A stretch of DNA of 64,000 bases. Source: Hyphomonas oceanitis SCH89 (GTDB taxonomy: Bacteria; Pseudomonadota; Alphaproteobacteria; Caulobacterales; Hyphomonadaceae). How positions within the stretch are numbered: position 1 is the stretch's first letter; each line of letters starts with the position of its first letter. Location: assembly GCF_000685295.1 (NCBI RefSeq), contig NZ_ARYL01000001.1, positions 124,001 through 188,000 of the forward strand. Direction: 5' to 3'. Under the pieces are notes generated by a model that saw only the letters and a list, made by a program, of their open reading frames with translations, ran no database searches and had not been told where the DNA came from. The position numbers and the translations under genes were made by a program. Shown here piece by piece: positions 17,867 through 26,498 of the stretch.

Positions 17867-19498
17867 ATGCAAGCCTTTGCCGAACTCCTTGACCGACTGG
17901 TCCTGACGCCTTCCCGCAACGGCAAGCTGCGCCTGATGGCAGCCTATTTCGCCGCTGCGCCCGACCCGGACCGCGGCTATGCCCTCGGCGCGATCACGGG
18001 CGATCTCGACATTCCGAACGCCAAGCCCGCCATGATCCGCTCCCTCATGGACGGGCGGATGGACGCCGAACTGCTCGCGCTTTCCTACGACTATGTCGGC
18101 GACCTCGCCGAAACGGTCAGCCTCGTCTGGCCCGACACGCGCGGCGCCAATCGCACGCCGCCGCTATCGGACATTGTCGAAACGCTGAACGAGGCGACGC
18201 GCGCCGAGACACCCCGCCTTGTCGCCGGCTGGCTCGACGGCCTCGACGCCACGGGCCGCTGGGCCTTCCTCAAGCTGCTGACCGGCGGCCTGCGAATCGG
18301 CGTCTCCGCGCGGCTCGCCAAGCTGGCGCTGGCGGAGTTCGGCAACAAGGACGTGACGGAGATCGAGGAGATCTGGCACGGCCTCGCGCCGCCCTATGAA
18401 TCGCTCTTCGCCTGGCTCGAAGACCGCGCCGAACGTCCCAGCCCCGATATCGCCGCGCCCTTCCGTCCGGTCATGCTCGCCCACCCGCTGGTGCCAAAGG
18501 CCGACCGGGACAATCCGGATGCCGTCGACCCCGCGCACATCACTGCCGAGGCCTTCGCCGCCGAATGGAAGTATGACGGCATCCGCGTGCAGGCGTCCGC
18601 CGAACGCGGCACGCGGCGCATCTATACGCGCACGGGCGATGACATTTCGCACGCCTTCCCGGATGTGGTGGCCGCGATGGATTTTGAAGGCACGCTCGAC
18701 GGCGAACTGCTGGTGCGCAATCCCGATGGCACGGTCGCACCCTTCAACGCATTGCAGCAGCGTCTCAACCGCAAGACCGTCTCGAAGAAACAAATGGAAA
18801 CGCATCCGGCCTTCATCCGCGCCTATGACCTTCTGGTCGATGGCAGGCGCGACGTGCGGGGGCTGACCTTCCGCGAACGCCGCGAACGGCTGGAGAATTT
18901 CATCCTCACAATCGAGAGTGACCGGTTCGACCTGTCGCCGCTCGTGCCCATCACCACGCTGGCAAAGCTGGATGATGCACGGCTTGATCCCCCTGCCCCG
19001 GAAATCGAAGGCGTGATGCTGAAGCGCTGGGACAGTGCGTACCTCGCCGGGCGGCCCAAGGGTCTGTGGTACAAATGGAAGCGCGATCCCTATCTCGTCG
19101 ACGCCGTGCTGATGTATGCCCAGCGTGGGCATGGCAAACGCTCCAGCTTCTATTCCGATTTCACGTTCGGCGTCTGGCGCGAGAAGGATGACGCAGACGA
19201 ATTGACCCCGGTGGGCAAGGCCTATTTCGGTTTTACCGATGAGGAACTGAAACAGCTCGACGCCTTTGTGCGCGCCAATACGATCGACCGGTTCGGGCCG
19301 GTGCGCTCGGTCACGGCGAACAAGGAGAAGGGCATTGTGCTGGAAGTGGCCTTTGAAGGCCTGCAGCGCTCGCCGCGCCACAAGTCCGGCCTCGCCATGC
19401 GCTTCCCGCGCATCAACCGCATCCGCTGGGACAAGCCAACCGCCGAAGCCGACCGGATCGAAACGCTTGAAGCGCTGCTCGCCGAGCACGGTCAATAA
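17867..19498 (+). CDS. Cisplatin damage response ATP-dependent DNA ligase
   Basis: A 543-residue ATP-dependent DNA ligase, similar in size to the alphaproteobacterial ligases of the ligase-associated repair group. The N-terminal DNA-binding region spans about residues 1-200. The adenylation domain has the nucleotidyl-lysine Lys235 in EWKYDGIRVQ, then DGELLV and EGVMLKR, and the OB domain begins around WYKWKRDPY. It is distinct from the replicative NAD-dependent LigA. The family is named for its co-occurrence with the MBL exonuclease and Lhr-type helicase. The helicase gene that usually follows is absent here, where the HU gene lies on the other strand. Confidence 0.95.
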   Translation: MQAFAELLDRLVLTPSRNGKLRLMAAYFAAAPDPDRGYALGAITGDLDIPNAKPAMIRSLMDGRMDAELLALSYDYVGDLAETVSLVWPDTRGANRTPPLSDIVETLNEATRAETPRLVAGWLDGLDATGRWAFLKLLTGGLRIGVSARLAKLALAEFGNKDVTEIEEIWHGLAPPYESLFAWLEDRAERPSPDIAAPFRPVMLAHPLVPKADRDNPDAVDPAHITAEAFAAEWKYDGIRVQASAERGTRRIYTRTGDDISHAFPDVVAAMDFEGTLDGELLVRNPDGTVAPFNALQQRLNRKTVSKKQMETHPAFIRAYDLLVDGRRDVRGLTFRERRERLENFILTIESDRFDLSPLVPITTLAKLDDARLDPPAPEIEGVMLKRWDSAYLAGRPKGLWYKWKRDPYLVDAVLMYAQRGHGKRSSFYSDFTFGVWREKDDADELTPVGKAYFGFTDEELKQLDAFVRANTIDRFGPVRSVTANKEKGIVLEVAFEGLQRSPRHKSGLAMRFPRINRIRWDKPTAEADRIETLEALLAEHGQ

Positions 19499-19566
19499 AG
19501 ACGGCCAACACAAGCAAGGCGCAGGCGCAGAGGCCGCCGCGCGAGCGGCGAACAGCCTCAAGCACA

Positions 19567-19601
19567 TTAAAAAAGGGCCAGCCCCTGCGGGCCAGCCCTT
19601 T
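19567..19601 (-). terminator. Rho-independent terminator of the HU gene
   Basis: On the minus strand AAAGGGC pairs with GCCCTTT around an inner CCGC/GGGG-rich stem, followed by TTTTTTAAT. It lies 28 bases beyond the HU stop codon. On the plus strand it could also stop transcripts from the ligase. Confidence 0.7.
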
Positions 19602-19628
19602 CAAATCAGCTCAAAAAGAAATCCGTTA

Positions 19629-20102
19629 TCAGACGGTCTCTTTCAGTTCCTTCGCAACGCGGAAGGCGACTTTCTTCGAAGCCTTGATCTTGATGGCTTC
19701 GCCCGTTGCCGGGTTGCGGCCCATGCGTGCCGGGCGCTTGCGCACTTCCAGCGTGCCGAGACCGTTGATACGGATCCGCTCGCCTTTTTTCAGGCGTTTC
19801 GTGATCTGTGTCGCCATGTCGTCGAAGATTTCCTGCGACTGTTTCTTGGTGAGACCGTGGGTCTCTGCCATGTCGACAGACATCTGACGCAGTGTGACGG
19901 TCGTTGCCGTTTTCGTTGCAGCCTTGGCCGGTGCAGCAGCTGGTTTCGCAGCGGCTTTTGCAGTCGGTTTTGCTTTTGCAGCAGGCTTGGCTTTCGCGGC
20001 AGGCTTTGCAGCCGCTTTCGTGGCCGCAGGTTTTTTCGCGACAGCCGCCTTGGTGGCTGCAGGTTTCGCAGCGGCCTTCTTGGCCGCAGGTTTGATTGCC
20101 AT
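19629..20102 (-). CDS. HU-family DNA-binding protein with Ala/Lys/Pro-rich N-terminal tail
   Basis: A 157-residue protein in two parts. Residues 1-67 are almost only Ala, Lys, Pro and Thr in repeats such as PAAKAK and KPAATKAA, similar to histone H1 tails. Residues 68-157 are a complete HU/IHF domain with the signature GLGTLEVRKRPARMGRNPATGE forming the DNA-embracing arm. HU proteins are normally about 90 residues. Tails of this kind are known at the C-terminus of mycobacterial HupB; here the tail is N-terminal. The start at 20102 has AAAGGA 7 bases upstream. Likely a nucleoid protein with extra non-specific DNA binding. Confidence 0.94.
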   Translation of the reverse strand: MAIKPAAKKAAAKPAATKAAVAKKPAATKAAAKPAAKAKPAAKAKPTAKAAAKPAAAPAKAATKTATTVTLRQMSVDMAETHGLTKKQSQEIFDDMATQITKRLKKGERIRINGLGTLEVRKRPARMGRNPATGEAIKIKASKKVAFRVAKELKETV

Positions 20103-20227
20103 GAGCAAATTCCTTTGTTGAATCTCCGCAGAGGCGTCGGCGTATAACGCCAATTCGTCTTCCTGCATCAAACTTTTTTCAGTTGGGCGACGTGGACAGG
20201 CGCGTTTTGAGGTACATATCAGCCCTT

Positions 20228-20986
20228 ATGCAGAAACAACGGCCCTTCATCCTGATTCTCCTTGCGCTGCTGCAGCCGCTTTCGGGCGCGTTGGCGCCGC
20301 TGGCGGGAATCGGTACGCCGATCGGAAATGCGACGCGTGACCTTGGTGCGCCGGAGCAACCGCTGCCGGTCTTCTTTTCGATCTGGAGCGTAATCTTCGC
20401 CGCCTATCTCGCTTTCGCGCTGTTCCTGCTGCTGCGCCGTGAGCCGTGGATGGAACGCATTGCCATGCCGCTCGCCATTGCGGGCCTGATGAACGTGGTC
20501 TGGATGCTGAGCGCGCAACTGATCATGTCCCAACCGCTGGACTTCGTGCTCCTGTTTCCGATTGTTGCCGCAGCCTGGGTGTCCGCCTGGCAGTTCGACC
20601 GCATGCGCGGGATGGGCGGCAGCATCGCCAAGCTCACGGCGGACATGGCCACCGGCCTCCTCTCCGGCTGGATCACGGTGGCCGCCGCCATTTCCATCCC
20701 GCTCACCATTCGCCATTTCTCAAACCTCGGCGCGACGGACCAGCCATGGCTCATGCTCTGGGCCACGCTCGTGCCCGCCGCGCTGGCCGCGTGGGTCTTT
20801 ACCCGTTTCATCAGCCGTAGCCTCTGGTTCTACGTTGCACTCGGCTGGGGCCTGCTCGGTATCCTTCTCAACAACTGGACGATCACGGACATGAACTGGC
20901 TCGCCATCATGACGGGCGTGGTTACTGTCATCGTCCTCTCTCTGCGGCTGACGCGCGGCGCCCATGGCGCTGTGCAGGCCGCCTGA
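20228..20986 (+). CDS. Multi-pass membrane protein, TspO/MBR-like
   Basis: A protein of about 252 residues with seven or so hydrophobic helices. The pattern VFFSIWSVIFAAYLAFAL followed by a loop and NVVWML resembles tryptophan-rich sensory (TspO/MBR-like) proteins, but it is longer and lacks several of their Trp residues, so the assignment is tentative. The ATG at 20228 is preferred to the TTG at 20183. It is 15 bases upstream of an MscS gene on the same strand, so the two may form an operon. Function unknown. Confidence 0.75.
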   Translation: MQKQRPFILILLALLQPLSGALAPLAGIGTPIGNATRDLGAPEQPLPVFFSIWSVIFAAYLAFALFLLLRREPWMERIAMPLAIAGLMNVVWMLSAQLIMSQPLDFVLLFPIVAAAWVSAWQFDRMRGMGGSIAKLTADMATGLLSGWITVAAAISIPLTIRHFSNLGATDQPWLMLWATLVPAALAAWVFTRFISRSLWFYVALGWGLLGILLNNWTITDMNWLAIMTGVVTVIVLSLRLTRGAHGAVQAA

Positions 20987-21001
20987 CATCTGGAGCATTT
21001 C

Positions 21002-21832
21002 ATGGACTTTCTGAATAATATCGACTGGCAAGCCCAGTTCGAGGAACATTGGCCGGCCCTCGCAGGCTATGGCCTGAAAGCGCTCGGCGCCTTCCTCGTC
21101 CTGATCATCGGCCTGCGCATTTCCGGTGCCATGGCCAGCTTCGTCCGCAAGCAGGCCATCAAGCGTCCGAACATAGACGAGACGCTGGGCAGCTTCTTCG
21201 CCTCGCTCGTGCGCTGGTTCATGACGGCCGCCACGCTGATCGCCGCGCTGCAACTCTTCGGGGTTCAGGCGACCAGCTTCGTCGCCATCCTCGGTGCCAT
21301 GACCCTGGCCATAGGCCTGTCCTTGCAGGGCGCGCTTGGCAATATCGCGTCCGGCATCATGATCATGCTGTTCCGCCCTTACGGCGTCGGCCAGTATATC
21401 GAAGTGGCCGGCGAAGGTGGCACGGTGAAGGAGATCAATCTCTTCCAGACAATCCTTGCCACGCCCGACAATGTGCAGGTCATCGTGCCCAACAGCCAGG
21501 CCATAGATGGCATCATCAAGAACTATGCCGGTTACCCGACACGCCGCATCGATCTCGTCTTCGGCATCGACTATGGCGACGGGATGGAAAACGCGATGAA
21601 CGTGATCGAGAGCGTCATAAAGGCCGACAAGCGCGTGCTGGCGGACCCTGCCCCGGTGGTGCGGGTCAGCGAGCTGAACTCAAGCTCCGTCGACATCATT
21701 GCCCGGCCATGGGTGAATACGCCGGACTATTGGGAAGTCCGGTGGTCGCTGATCCAGAACGTCAAGAACGCCCTGGACGAAGCCGGCATCTCGATCCCGT
21801 ATCCGCACCAGGTCAACGTCAACAAGGAATAG
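21002..21832 (+). CDS. mscS: Small-conductance mechanosensitive channel, MscS family
   Basis: A 276-residue MscS channel, close to E. coli MscS (286) in size and architecture. Three membrane helices are seen: about residues 22-42, 62-85 and the pore-lining Gly/Ala-rich TM3 (GAMTLAIGLSLQGALGNIASG) near residues 98-120. A cytoplasmic beta/alpha vestibule follows, ending PYPHQVNV. It opens under membrane tension to release solutes at osmotic downshock. GGAGC 7 bases upstream is the ribosome binding site. Its 3' end converges with arsM, three bases apart. Confidence 0.95.
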   Translation: MDFLNNIDWQAQFEEHWPALAGYGLKALGAFLVLIIGLRISGAMASFVRKQAIKRPNIDETLGSFFASLVRWFMTAATLIAALQLFGVQATSFVAILGAMTLAIGLSLQGALGNIASGIMIMLFRPYGVGQYIEVAGEGGTVKEINLFQTILATPDNVQVIVPNSQAIDGIIKNYAGYPTRRIDLVFGIDYGDGMENAMNVIESVIKADKRVLADPAPVVRVSELNSSSVDIIARPWVNTPDYWEVRWSLIQNVKNALDEAGISIPYPHQVNVNKE

Positions 21833-21835
21833 ACC

Positions 21836-22891
21836 TCAACAGCACCCGCCCACCGGTGCGGCCGCCGGCACATCGCCCTGTGCGAACACGTCCGGCGCCG
21901 CGCATCCGGGGAACAGGCCAAAATGCCTGTCACCTGCGCCCACCACGTCGAAGTAGGATGCAAAGCGTGTTTCCATCAGCATGGCCAGCGTGTTGCCGCA
22001 CACCGGGAACACGCGCCCCTGCTCGATGGCGTGTTCGGCATCGAGAATGAACACGTCCTCCATGCCTTCCACGCCGCCGCGATAGATCACCGCCTGTCCG
22101 TAATCCTCGCAAGCCGGCTCCAGCCCCTCCAGCTTGAACAGGCGCGCAGTGACGGAGGCAAAGCGGATCTGACCAACCTTGGCTTTCAGTTCCGGATCGA
22201 GGATCGCCAGCGGGCGATGGTCCACCACGCGCGGGTCGCCAAAGCCTGCCGCCATGGCCACCGCCTGATAGTCGCCCCAATAGAGCGCACCAGACAGACA
22301 TTCGCCATAGAGGACCGGGTCCTTCACAAGGTCCGCCGGAATGCGACGGTCGGCATAGACGTCCGAGAAATAAAGCTCGCCGCCCGGCTTCAGCAGGCGG
22401 TGCGCGGCGCGGAACACGGCTGGCTTGTCGGAGCAAAGATTGATCACGCAATTGGAGATGATGAGGTCGAAGCTGCCTGCTTCCAGATCCAGCGCGTCCA
22501 GCTTCTCAAGCTCACCTTCAATAAAGGTCGTGTTGGGTCTGTCATAGCCGAACGCCTCGGCATGCCAGGCCTCGTGCTCGCGGGCGACGGCCAGCTGTTC
22601 CGGGGTCATGTCCACGCCCGTGACATGGCCGTTCGGGCCGACAAGACTGGCCAGCGCATAGACGTCCCGCCCTGCCCCGCAGCCAAGGTCCAGCACGCGC
22701 AGCCCTTCAAGCTGCGCCGGAATGGCCAGTCCGCAACCATAATAGCGCGCCGAAACCGCGTCATGCACACGGCCCAGTGCCTTGCGCACATGCAGCGGCG
22801 GCGCTGCATCGGTGGTGCAGGCATCTGTGCGCAGGTCCGATGAAGATTGCAGGATGTCTCCGTAATATTGCTGGACGACCTGTTTGTTCAT
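21836..22891 (-). CDS. arsM: Arsenite methyltransferase
   Basis: A 351-residue SAM-dependent methyltransferase that methylates As(III). Motif I is [15 protein letters not shown] near residues 65-79. Cys residues fitting the As(III)-binding set occur in TDACTT near residue 25, in [10 protein letters not shown] in the middle, and in ACEDYG near residue 260; the protein ends GGCC, a Cys pair often seen in ArsM. Length matches typical bacterial ArsM (280-390). AGGAG is 8 bases before the start. No arsR, arsC or efflux gene is visible nearby, so it stands alone between two MscS channels. Confidence 0.92.
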   Translation of the reverse strand: MNKQVVQQYYGDILQSSSDLRTDACTTDAAPPLHVRKALGRVHDAVSARYYGCGLAIPAQLEGLRVLDLGCGAGRDVYALASLVGPNGHVTGVDMTPEQLAVAREHEAWHAEAFGYDRPNTTFIEGELEKLDALDLEAGSFDLIISNCVINLCSDKPAVFRAAHRLLKPGGELYFSDVYADRRIPADLVKDPVLYGECLSGALYWGDYQAVAMAAGFGDPRVVDHRPLAILDPELKAKVGQIRFASVTARLFKLEGLEPACEDYGQAVIYRGGVEGMEDVFILDAEHAIEQGRVFPVCGNTLAMLMETRFASYFDVVGAGDRHFGLFPGCAAPDVFAQGDVPAAAPVGGCC

Positions 22892-22995
22892 GCGATGGCT
22901 CCTGCGCTCTGTTGCCTTCCACCTGCCGCAAGTGTGGCTGTTTCACCAGTCACCTATGCGTGAAAGTTCAGTTGAAGCCCGCCCCGGCGCGTGAC

Positions 22996-24105
22996 ATGAG
23001 TGCGATCATGATGCCCGAGATCGACATGACTGGCTGGCCCGCCTGGGCGCAGGCCGCTGAACCACAGGTCCTGAAATGGGCGCTTGTGCTGGCCGCCGTT
23101 GTGGCAATCTGGATTGTTGCAATTGGGGTGAAGTGGCTGGTCGTGCTGGTCGGCAAGATCGTGACTCCGAAGGATCATGATTTCGAGGGGTCAAGTTGGG
23201 ACCTTGGCGCCTCCGTTGCGCGCATGTTCGCCTTGATCCTTATGTCGCCGTTGCCGCTTGGCCTGGCGGGTTATGACTGGCGCAGCATGATCGAAGAGCG
23301 TGGCGCAGGCGCCATTGCGGCTATGGTCATCCTTGTGGTCGCCATCCTCTTTGCCAACTGGATCGCGCGTTCGCTGCGCAATTTCGGCGGCAAGGCCCAC
23401 CGTCGCACGGGTGCAGACGACACCCTGTTCGCCTTTGCCGGCTCAATGGTGAAATACCTGATTTTCGCCATCGCGATCGTTACGGCGCTGACGCAGCTCG
23501 GCTTCCCGACCACATCCCTCGCGGCCGTGCTTGGCGCCATGGGTCTCGCCATCGGCCTCGGCCTGCAGGACACGATGAAATCCGTTGCAGCAGGCGTCAT
23601 GCTGGCCATCCTCCGCCCTTTCAGGATCGGCGACTATGTCAGCCTTGCCAATCTGGAAGGTGAAGTGACCGATATTTCGCCCTTCACAACGTCGCTGAAA
23701 CAGATCGACAACAAGGTCGTCATCGTCACCAACAATATGATCTGGGCCGATCCCCTGATCAACCACACGCGCCAGACGCGGCGCCGTTTCGACCTCTATT
23801 TCGACATCTCCTATGACGACAACATGGACCACGCGCTGCAAGTGCTGCTGGACCTCGCTAATGATCATCCGCGCGTGCTGTCCAAGGCAGACACATGGGT
23901 CGGCGTGCATGCGCTGGCCGACTGGAGTGTTAAGCTGCGCCTGCGCGCCTGGGTGGCGACGCCCGAATTCGTGCAGGTACGCGCCGACCTGACCAAGGCC
24001 GTCAAGGAAGCGTTCGACCGCGAAGGCATCACCATCCCCTACCCGCACCAGGTCAATGTCGCCTACAAGGGCAATCCTGTGCTAGACAATGCGGAAGATG
24101 AATGA
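22996..24105 (+). CDS. MscS-family mechanosensitive ion channel
   Basis: A 369-residue MscS-like channel larger than the one at 21 kb. It has two additional N-terminal helices (around residues 20-45 and 65-85) before the conserved core. TM3 is seen in VLGAMGLAIGLGLQDTMKSVAAGVML near residues 175-200, followed by RPFRIGDYV and the vestibule ending IPYPHQVNV. The start at 22996 gives a clean N-terminus (an in-frame upstream extension is Cys-rich nonsense). It diverges from arsM across about 100 bases and overlaps the next small gene by 17 bases. Confidence 0.93.
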   Translation: MSAIMMPEIDMTGWPAWAQAAEPQVLKWALVLAAVVAIWIVAIGVKWLVVLVGKIVTPKDHDFEGSSWDLGASVARMFALILMSPLPLGLAGYDWRSMIEERGAGAIAAMVILVVAILFANWIARSLRNFGGKAHRRTGADDTLFAFAGSMVKYLIFAIAIVTALTQLGFPTTSLAAVLGAMGLAIGLGLQDTMKSVAAGVMLAILRPFRIGDYVSLANLEGEVTDISPFTTSLKQIDNKVVIVTNNMIWADPLINHTRQTRRRFDLYFDISYDDNMDHALQVLLDLANDHPRVLSKADTWVGVHALADWSVKLRLRAWVATPEFVQVRADLTKAVKEAFDREGITIPYPHQVNVAYKGNPVLDNAEDE

Positions 24106-24463
24106 GAGCGAACCACCTGTTGTAGAACCGCTACCGCCGCCCGCCGAACCGGCGCCGCCCCCGAAACCCGTCAAGGAACCGCCCCGTCCGATCCTGAAGC
24201 GCCTCTTCGGTATTGGCGTATGGGGCTGGATCAAGCTGGTCGCGCTCTGCATCCTCGTCGGCTTTGTCGTGCTCGCCTCGAATTTCGACCCGTCCTCGCC
24301 GGACGTCGATATTCCTGCCGCCATTGGCGCCATTGTGCGCCAGACGCTCGCCGCCGCCGGCTGGGCCCTGCAGAATTTCTGGAAGCCCGCCCTTGCCGGC
24401 GCCGGCATCATGCTGCCCGTCTGGATACTCTGGCGGCTGGTCAGCCTGCCCTTCCGGAAGTGA
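24089..24463 (+). CDS. Small proline-rich membrane protein
   Basis: A 124-residue protein. The first 40 residues are proline-rich and acidic (PLPPPAEPAPPPKPVKEPP), then come two hydrophobic helices around residues 46-65 and 98-118. The last segment (LPVWILWRLVSLP) matches the end of the gene at 24.6 kb, so the two are distant paralogues. It overlaps the MscS gene by 17 bases and is probably translated from the same message; a start at 24098 is equally possible. No family recognised. Confidence 0.72.
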   Translation: MRKMNESEPPVVEPLPPPAEPAPPPKPVKEPPRPILKRLFGIGVWGWIKLVALCILVGFVVLASNFDPSSPDVDIPAAIGAIVRQTLAAAGWALQNFWKPALAGAGIMLPVWILWRLVSLPFRK

Positions 24464-24634
24464 ATACTGTCCCCTTCCAGCAAACCACTACCAGAGAATT
24501 GCGGAATTATGGGAAAGGCTTTCTTGAGCTTTATCTTCTATTTCTAGTTACACCCTAGATGATCCAGGGGCGGAATACTGAAAGAGTCGATCTTGGAACG
24601 GCGGGAAAAAGATACGGCTGTCACAGAGGAATCA

Positions 24635-25000
24635 ATGCCGAGGCAGCCCGCAATCATAGCGCTGCTTGATTTCGTGTTTGCCTGGGTATTCAATTTTTCG
24701 AGCATCAGCCTGTTCTGGTTCGTCATAATCTGTGTGCCAGTCGGCGTGGTCTTCGTCGGCTTGTCATCTGCAGCCACCCAACAGGAAAACCCGCACGTCT
24801 TTGTTACATATGCGGCAAACTACCTCGATGCATTCGGTAGTCTCACTCATTCCCACTTCGTTAGGGGCACACTCGGAATGATGTGGATCGGCCTACTCGT
24901 ACTTATACCTGTCTGGATCGTCTGGAGACTGGCTTGCCTTCCAGTCTACCTGCTCTGGCACATGGCCATTAGCATCCTGCGAGCCCGCAACCGCGCGTAG
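24635..25000 (+). CDS. Small membrane protein, paralogue of the preceding gene
   Basis: A 121-residue protein with two hydrophobic helices (about residues 10-45 and 88-110). The C-terminal LIPVWIVWRLACLP resembles the end of the gene at 24.1 kb. I choose ATG 24635 because GAGGA sits 6 bases upstream; a TTG at 24593 would extend it by 14 residues. Base composition here and in the 170-base gap upstream is lower in GC than the flanks. Function unknown. Confidence 0.68.
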   Translation: MPRQPAIIALLDFVFAWVFNFSSISLFWFVIICVPVGVVFVGLSSAATQQENPHVFVTYAANYLDAFGSLTHSHFVRGTLGMMWIGLLVLIPVWIVWRLACLPVYLLWHMAISILRARNRA

Positions 25001-25006
25001 CCCGCC

Positions 25007-25423
25007 TCAGCCCACCGGTTTCCAGTTCTGCGTCTTGCAGAGGAAGCCGACACAGCCCTTCACTTCCAGAATGCCGCTATCCAGCAGCTTCATCTTGGAG
25101 CTGTAGGTCTTGCCTTCCTTCGGATTGTAGATCGTCCCGTCAGCCCAGCCCTTGGCGGTCTTCTTGAAGCCTTCCAGCATGGTCAGGCCGAGAATTTTCT
25201 TGCCGTCTGCATCTGTGGCCGTTGCAGGCGTCTTGCCCTCCGTGACGCTCGCCGGGTCGATCCAGACAATCGTGCCGCAGGGCGTGCCGTCGCCGCAATC
25301 GGCAATCTGGATGTGCGAGTTCTCTTCCTCGGTCGCGTAGGTGCCGTACACATCGAGAGGGTCGGCAGCGGCATATCCTGCCGCGAGGGCAAGGGAGACA
25401 AATGCAAAAATGACGGGTTTCAT
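25007..25423 (-). CDS. DUF2147 secreted protein
   Basis: A 138-residue periplasmic protein with a signal peptide (LALAAGYAAA, cleavage near residue 20). The mature domain carries the DUF2147 hallmarks: DVYGTYATEEENSHIQI near the start, CGDGTPCGTIVWI, GLTMLEGFKK, IYNPKEGKTYSSKMKL and the closing CVGFLCKTQNWKPV. Cys pairs suggest disulphides. Family members are small beta-barrel-like proteins with no assigned function. Start at 25423 matches the signal peptide. It diverges from the SDR gene. Confidence 0.92.
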   Translation of the reverse strand: MKPVIFAFVSLALAAGYAAADPLDVYGTYATEEENSHIQIADCGDGTPCGTIVWIDPASVTEGKTPATATDADGKKILGLTMLEGFKKTAKGWADGTIYNPKEGKTYSSKMKLLDSGILEVKGCVGFLCKTQNWKPVG

Positions 25424-25486
25424 GGTCGTTCCTCCAGCTCCATTGGAGCTATGGTCCATAACAGAATTCAACCAGGGAGAACACTG

Positions 25487-26389
25487 ATGGATACGTCACA
25501 ATTGATGTTCCGCGATGGCCTGATGAAGGGTGAACGCATCCTCGTCACGGGCGGCGGCACCGGCCTCGGCAAGGAAATGGCCGAAGGCTTCCTCAAGCTC
25601 GGCGCCGAAGTCCACATTTGCGGCCGGCGCGGCGGCGTATGTGAAGAGACCGCCAAGGAACTGATGGAGAAACATGGCGGCAAGGTCGTGCCGCATGCGT
25701 GCGATATCCGCGTGGCTGAAGCCATTACCGACATGAATGATGCGATCTGGTCCAAGCACGGGCCCCTCACCGGCCTCGTCAACAATGCGGCCGGCAACTT
25801 CATCTCGCGCACGGAAGACCTCTCGATCCGCGGTTTCGATGCGATCTCGAACATCGTGTTCCGTGGCACGTTCTACATGACGCAGGATATCGGCAAGCGG
25901 TGGATCAAGGGCGGCAACCGGGGCAATGTCATCTCCATCCTGACGACATGGGTGTGGAATGGCGGACCATTCGTTGTCCCTTCCGCCATGTCCAAGGCCG
26001 CCGTCAACACGATGACGCAAAGCCTCGCCGTCGAGTGGGGCCGCTATGGCCTGCGCTTCAATGCCATCGCGCCCGGCCCCTTCCCCACCGAGGGCATGTC
26101 GAAACGTCTCTCGCCCGATGCCGAAGGCGCCAAGCGCATGGATTCAGGCGCGGCAAACCCGATGGGCCGTGTTGGCGAGATGCACGAACTGGTCAATCTC
26201 GCCGTGCTGCTGATGGGCCCCGGCGCCGAATACATCAACGGCCAGACCATCGCCATTGACGGCGCAATGTACAATGCGTCCGGCGGCAACTTCGCCCAGC
26301 TCACCGCCTGGGGGGACGCAGAATGGCAAGCCGCCAAGGACGCCATCACCGCCACCAATGACGCCGACAAGGCGAAGCGCACGGTGTAG
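25487..26389 (+). CDS. SDR oxidoreductase, 2,4-dienoyl-CoA reductase-like
   Basis: A 300-residue short-chain dehydrogenase. NADP-binding TGGGTGLGKEMA lies near residues 20-31 and NNAAGNF around residue 100. The classical catalytic Tyr of YxxxK is replaced: the motif reads SAMSK. That is also the case in mitochondrial/peroxisomal-type 2,4-dienoyl-CoA reductases, whose Lys and surrounding residues (VPSA-SKAAVNTMTQSLAVEWG-YG-RFNAIAPGP) match closely. It is thus likely to reduce 2,4-dienoyl-CoA during beta-oxidation of unsaturated fatty acids. AGGGAGA 10 bases upstream supports the start. It stands alone between DUF2147 and a stress-promoter lipoprotein. Confidence 0.9.
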   Translation: MDTSQLMFRDGLMKGERILVTGGGTGLGKEMAEGFLKLGAEVHICGRRGGVCEETAKELMEKHGGKVVPHACDIRVAEAITDMNDAIWSKHGPLTGLVNNAAGNFISRTEDLSIRGFDAISNIVFRGTFYMTQDIGKRWIKGGNRGNVISILTTWVWNGGPFVVPSAMSKAAVNTMTQSLAVEWGRYGLRFNAIAPGPFPTEGMSKRLSPDAEGAKRMDSGAANPMGRVGEMHELVNLAVLLMGPGAEYINGQTIAIDGAMYNASGGNFAQLTAWGDAEWQAAKDAITATNDADKAKRTV

Positions 26390-26395
26390 GCACGC

Positions 26396-26420
26396 GGAAC
26401 CTTCCGTTCGCAGGGCCGTT
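26396..26420 (+). promoter_or_regulatory. EcfG-type general stress promoter
   Basis: GGAAC at 26396-26400 and CGTT at 26417-26420 are spaced by 16 bases, a perfect match to the alphaproteobacterial general stress consensus. It lies 78 bases before the start codon at 26499, directly after the SDR stop. Confidence 0.62.
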
Positions 26421-26498
26421 GGCATCTGCGAACGGGACTCGCGCGCTGGCATAGCAAGAACGCGGCCTCCCGACAGTCCATCAAAGGGAAACGCCGCC

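Noticed and set aside
18164-19567. 467-codon open frame on the minus strand opposite the DNA ligase
   Set aside because: It is a shadow produced by high GC codon bias; the ligase on the plus strand has all catalytic motifs.
20183-20227. TTG start for the TspO-like membrane protein
   Set aside because: The extension is hydrophilic and lacks a ribosome binding site; the ATG at 20228 leads directly into the first helix.
25487-26389. SDR seeming inactive because the catalytic Tyr is missing
   Set aside because: 2,4-dienoyl-CoA reductases naturally lack that Tyr and match the surrounding block, so the enzyme is likely to be active.
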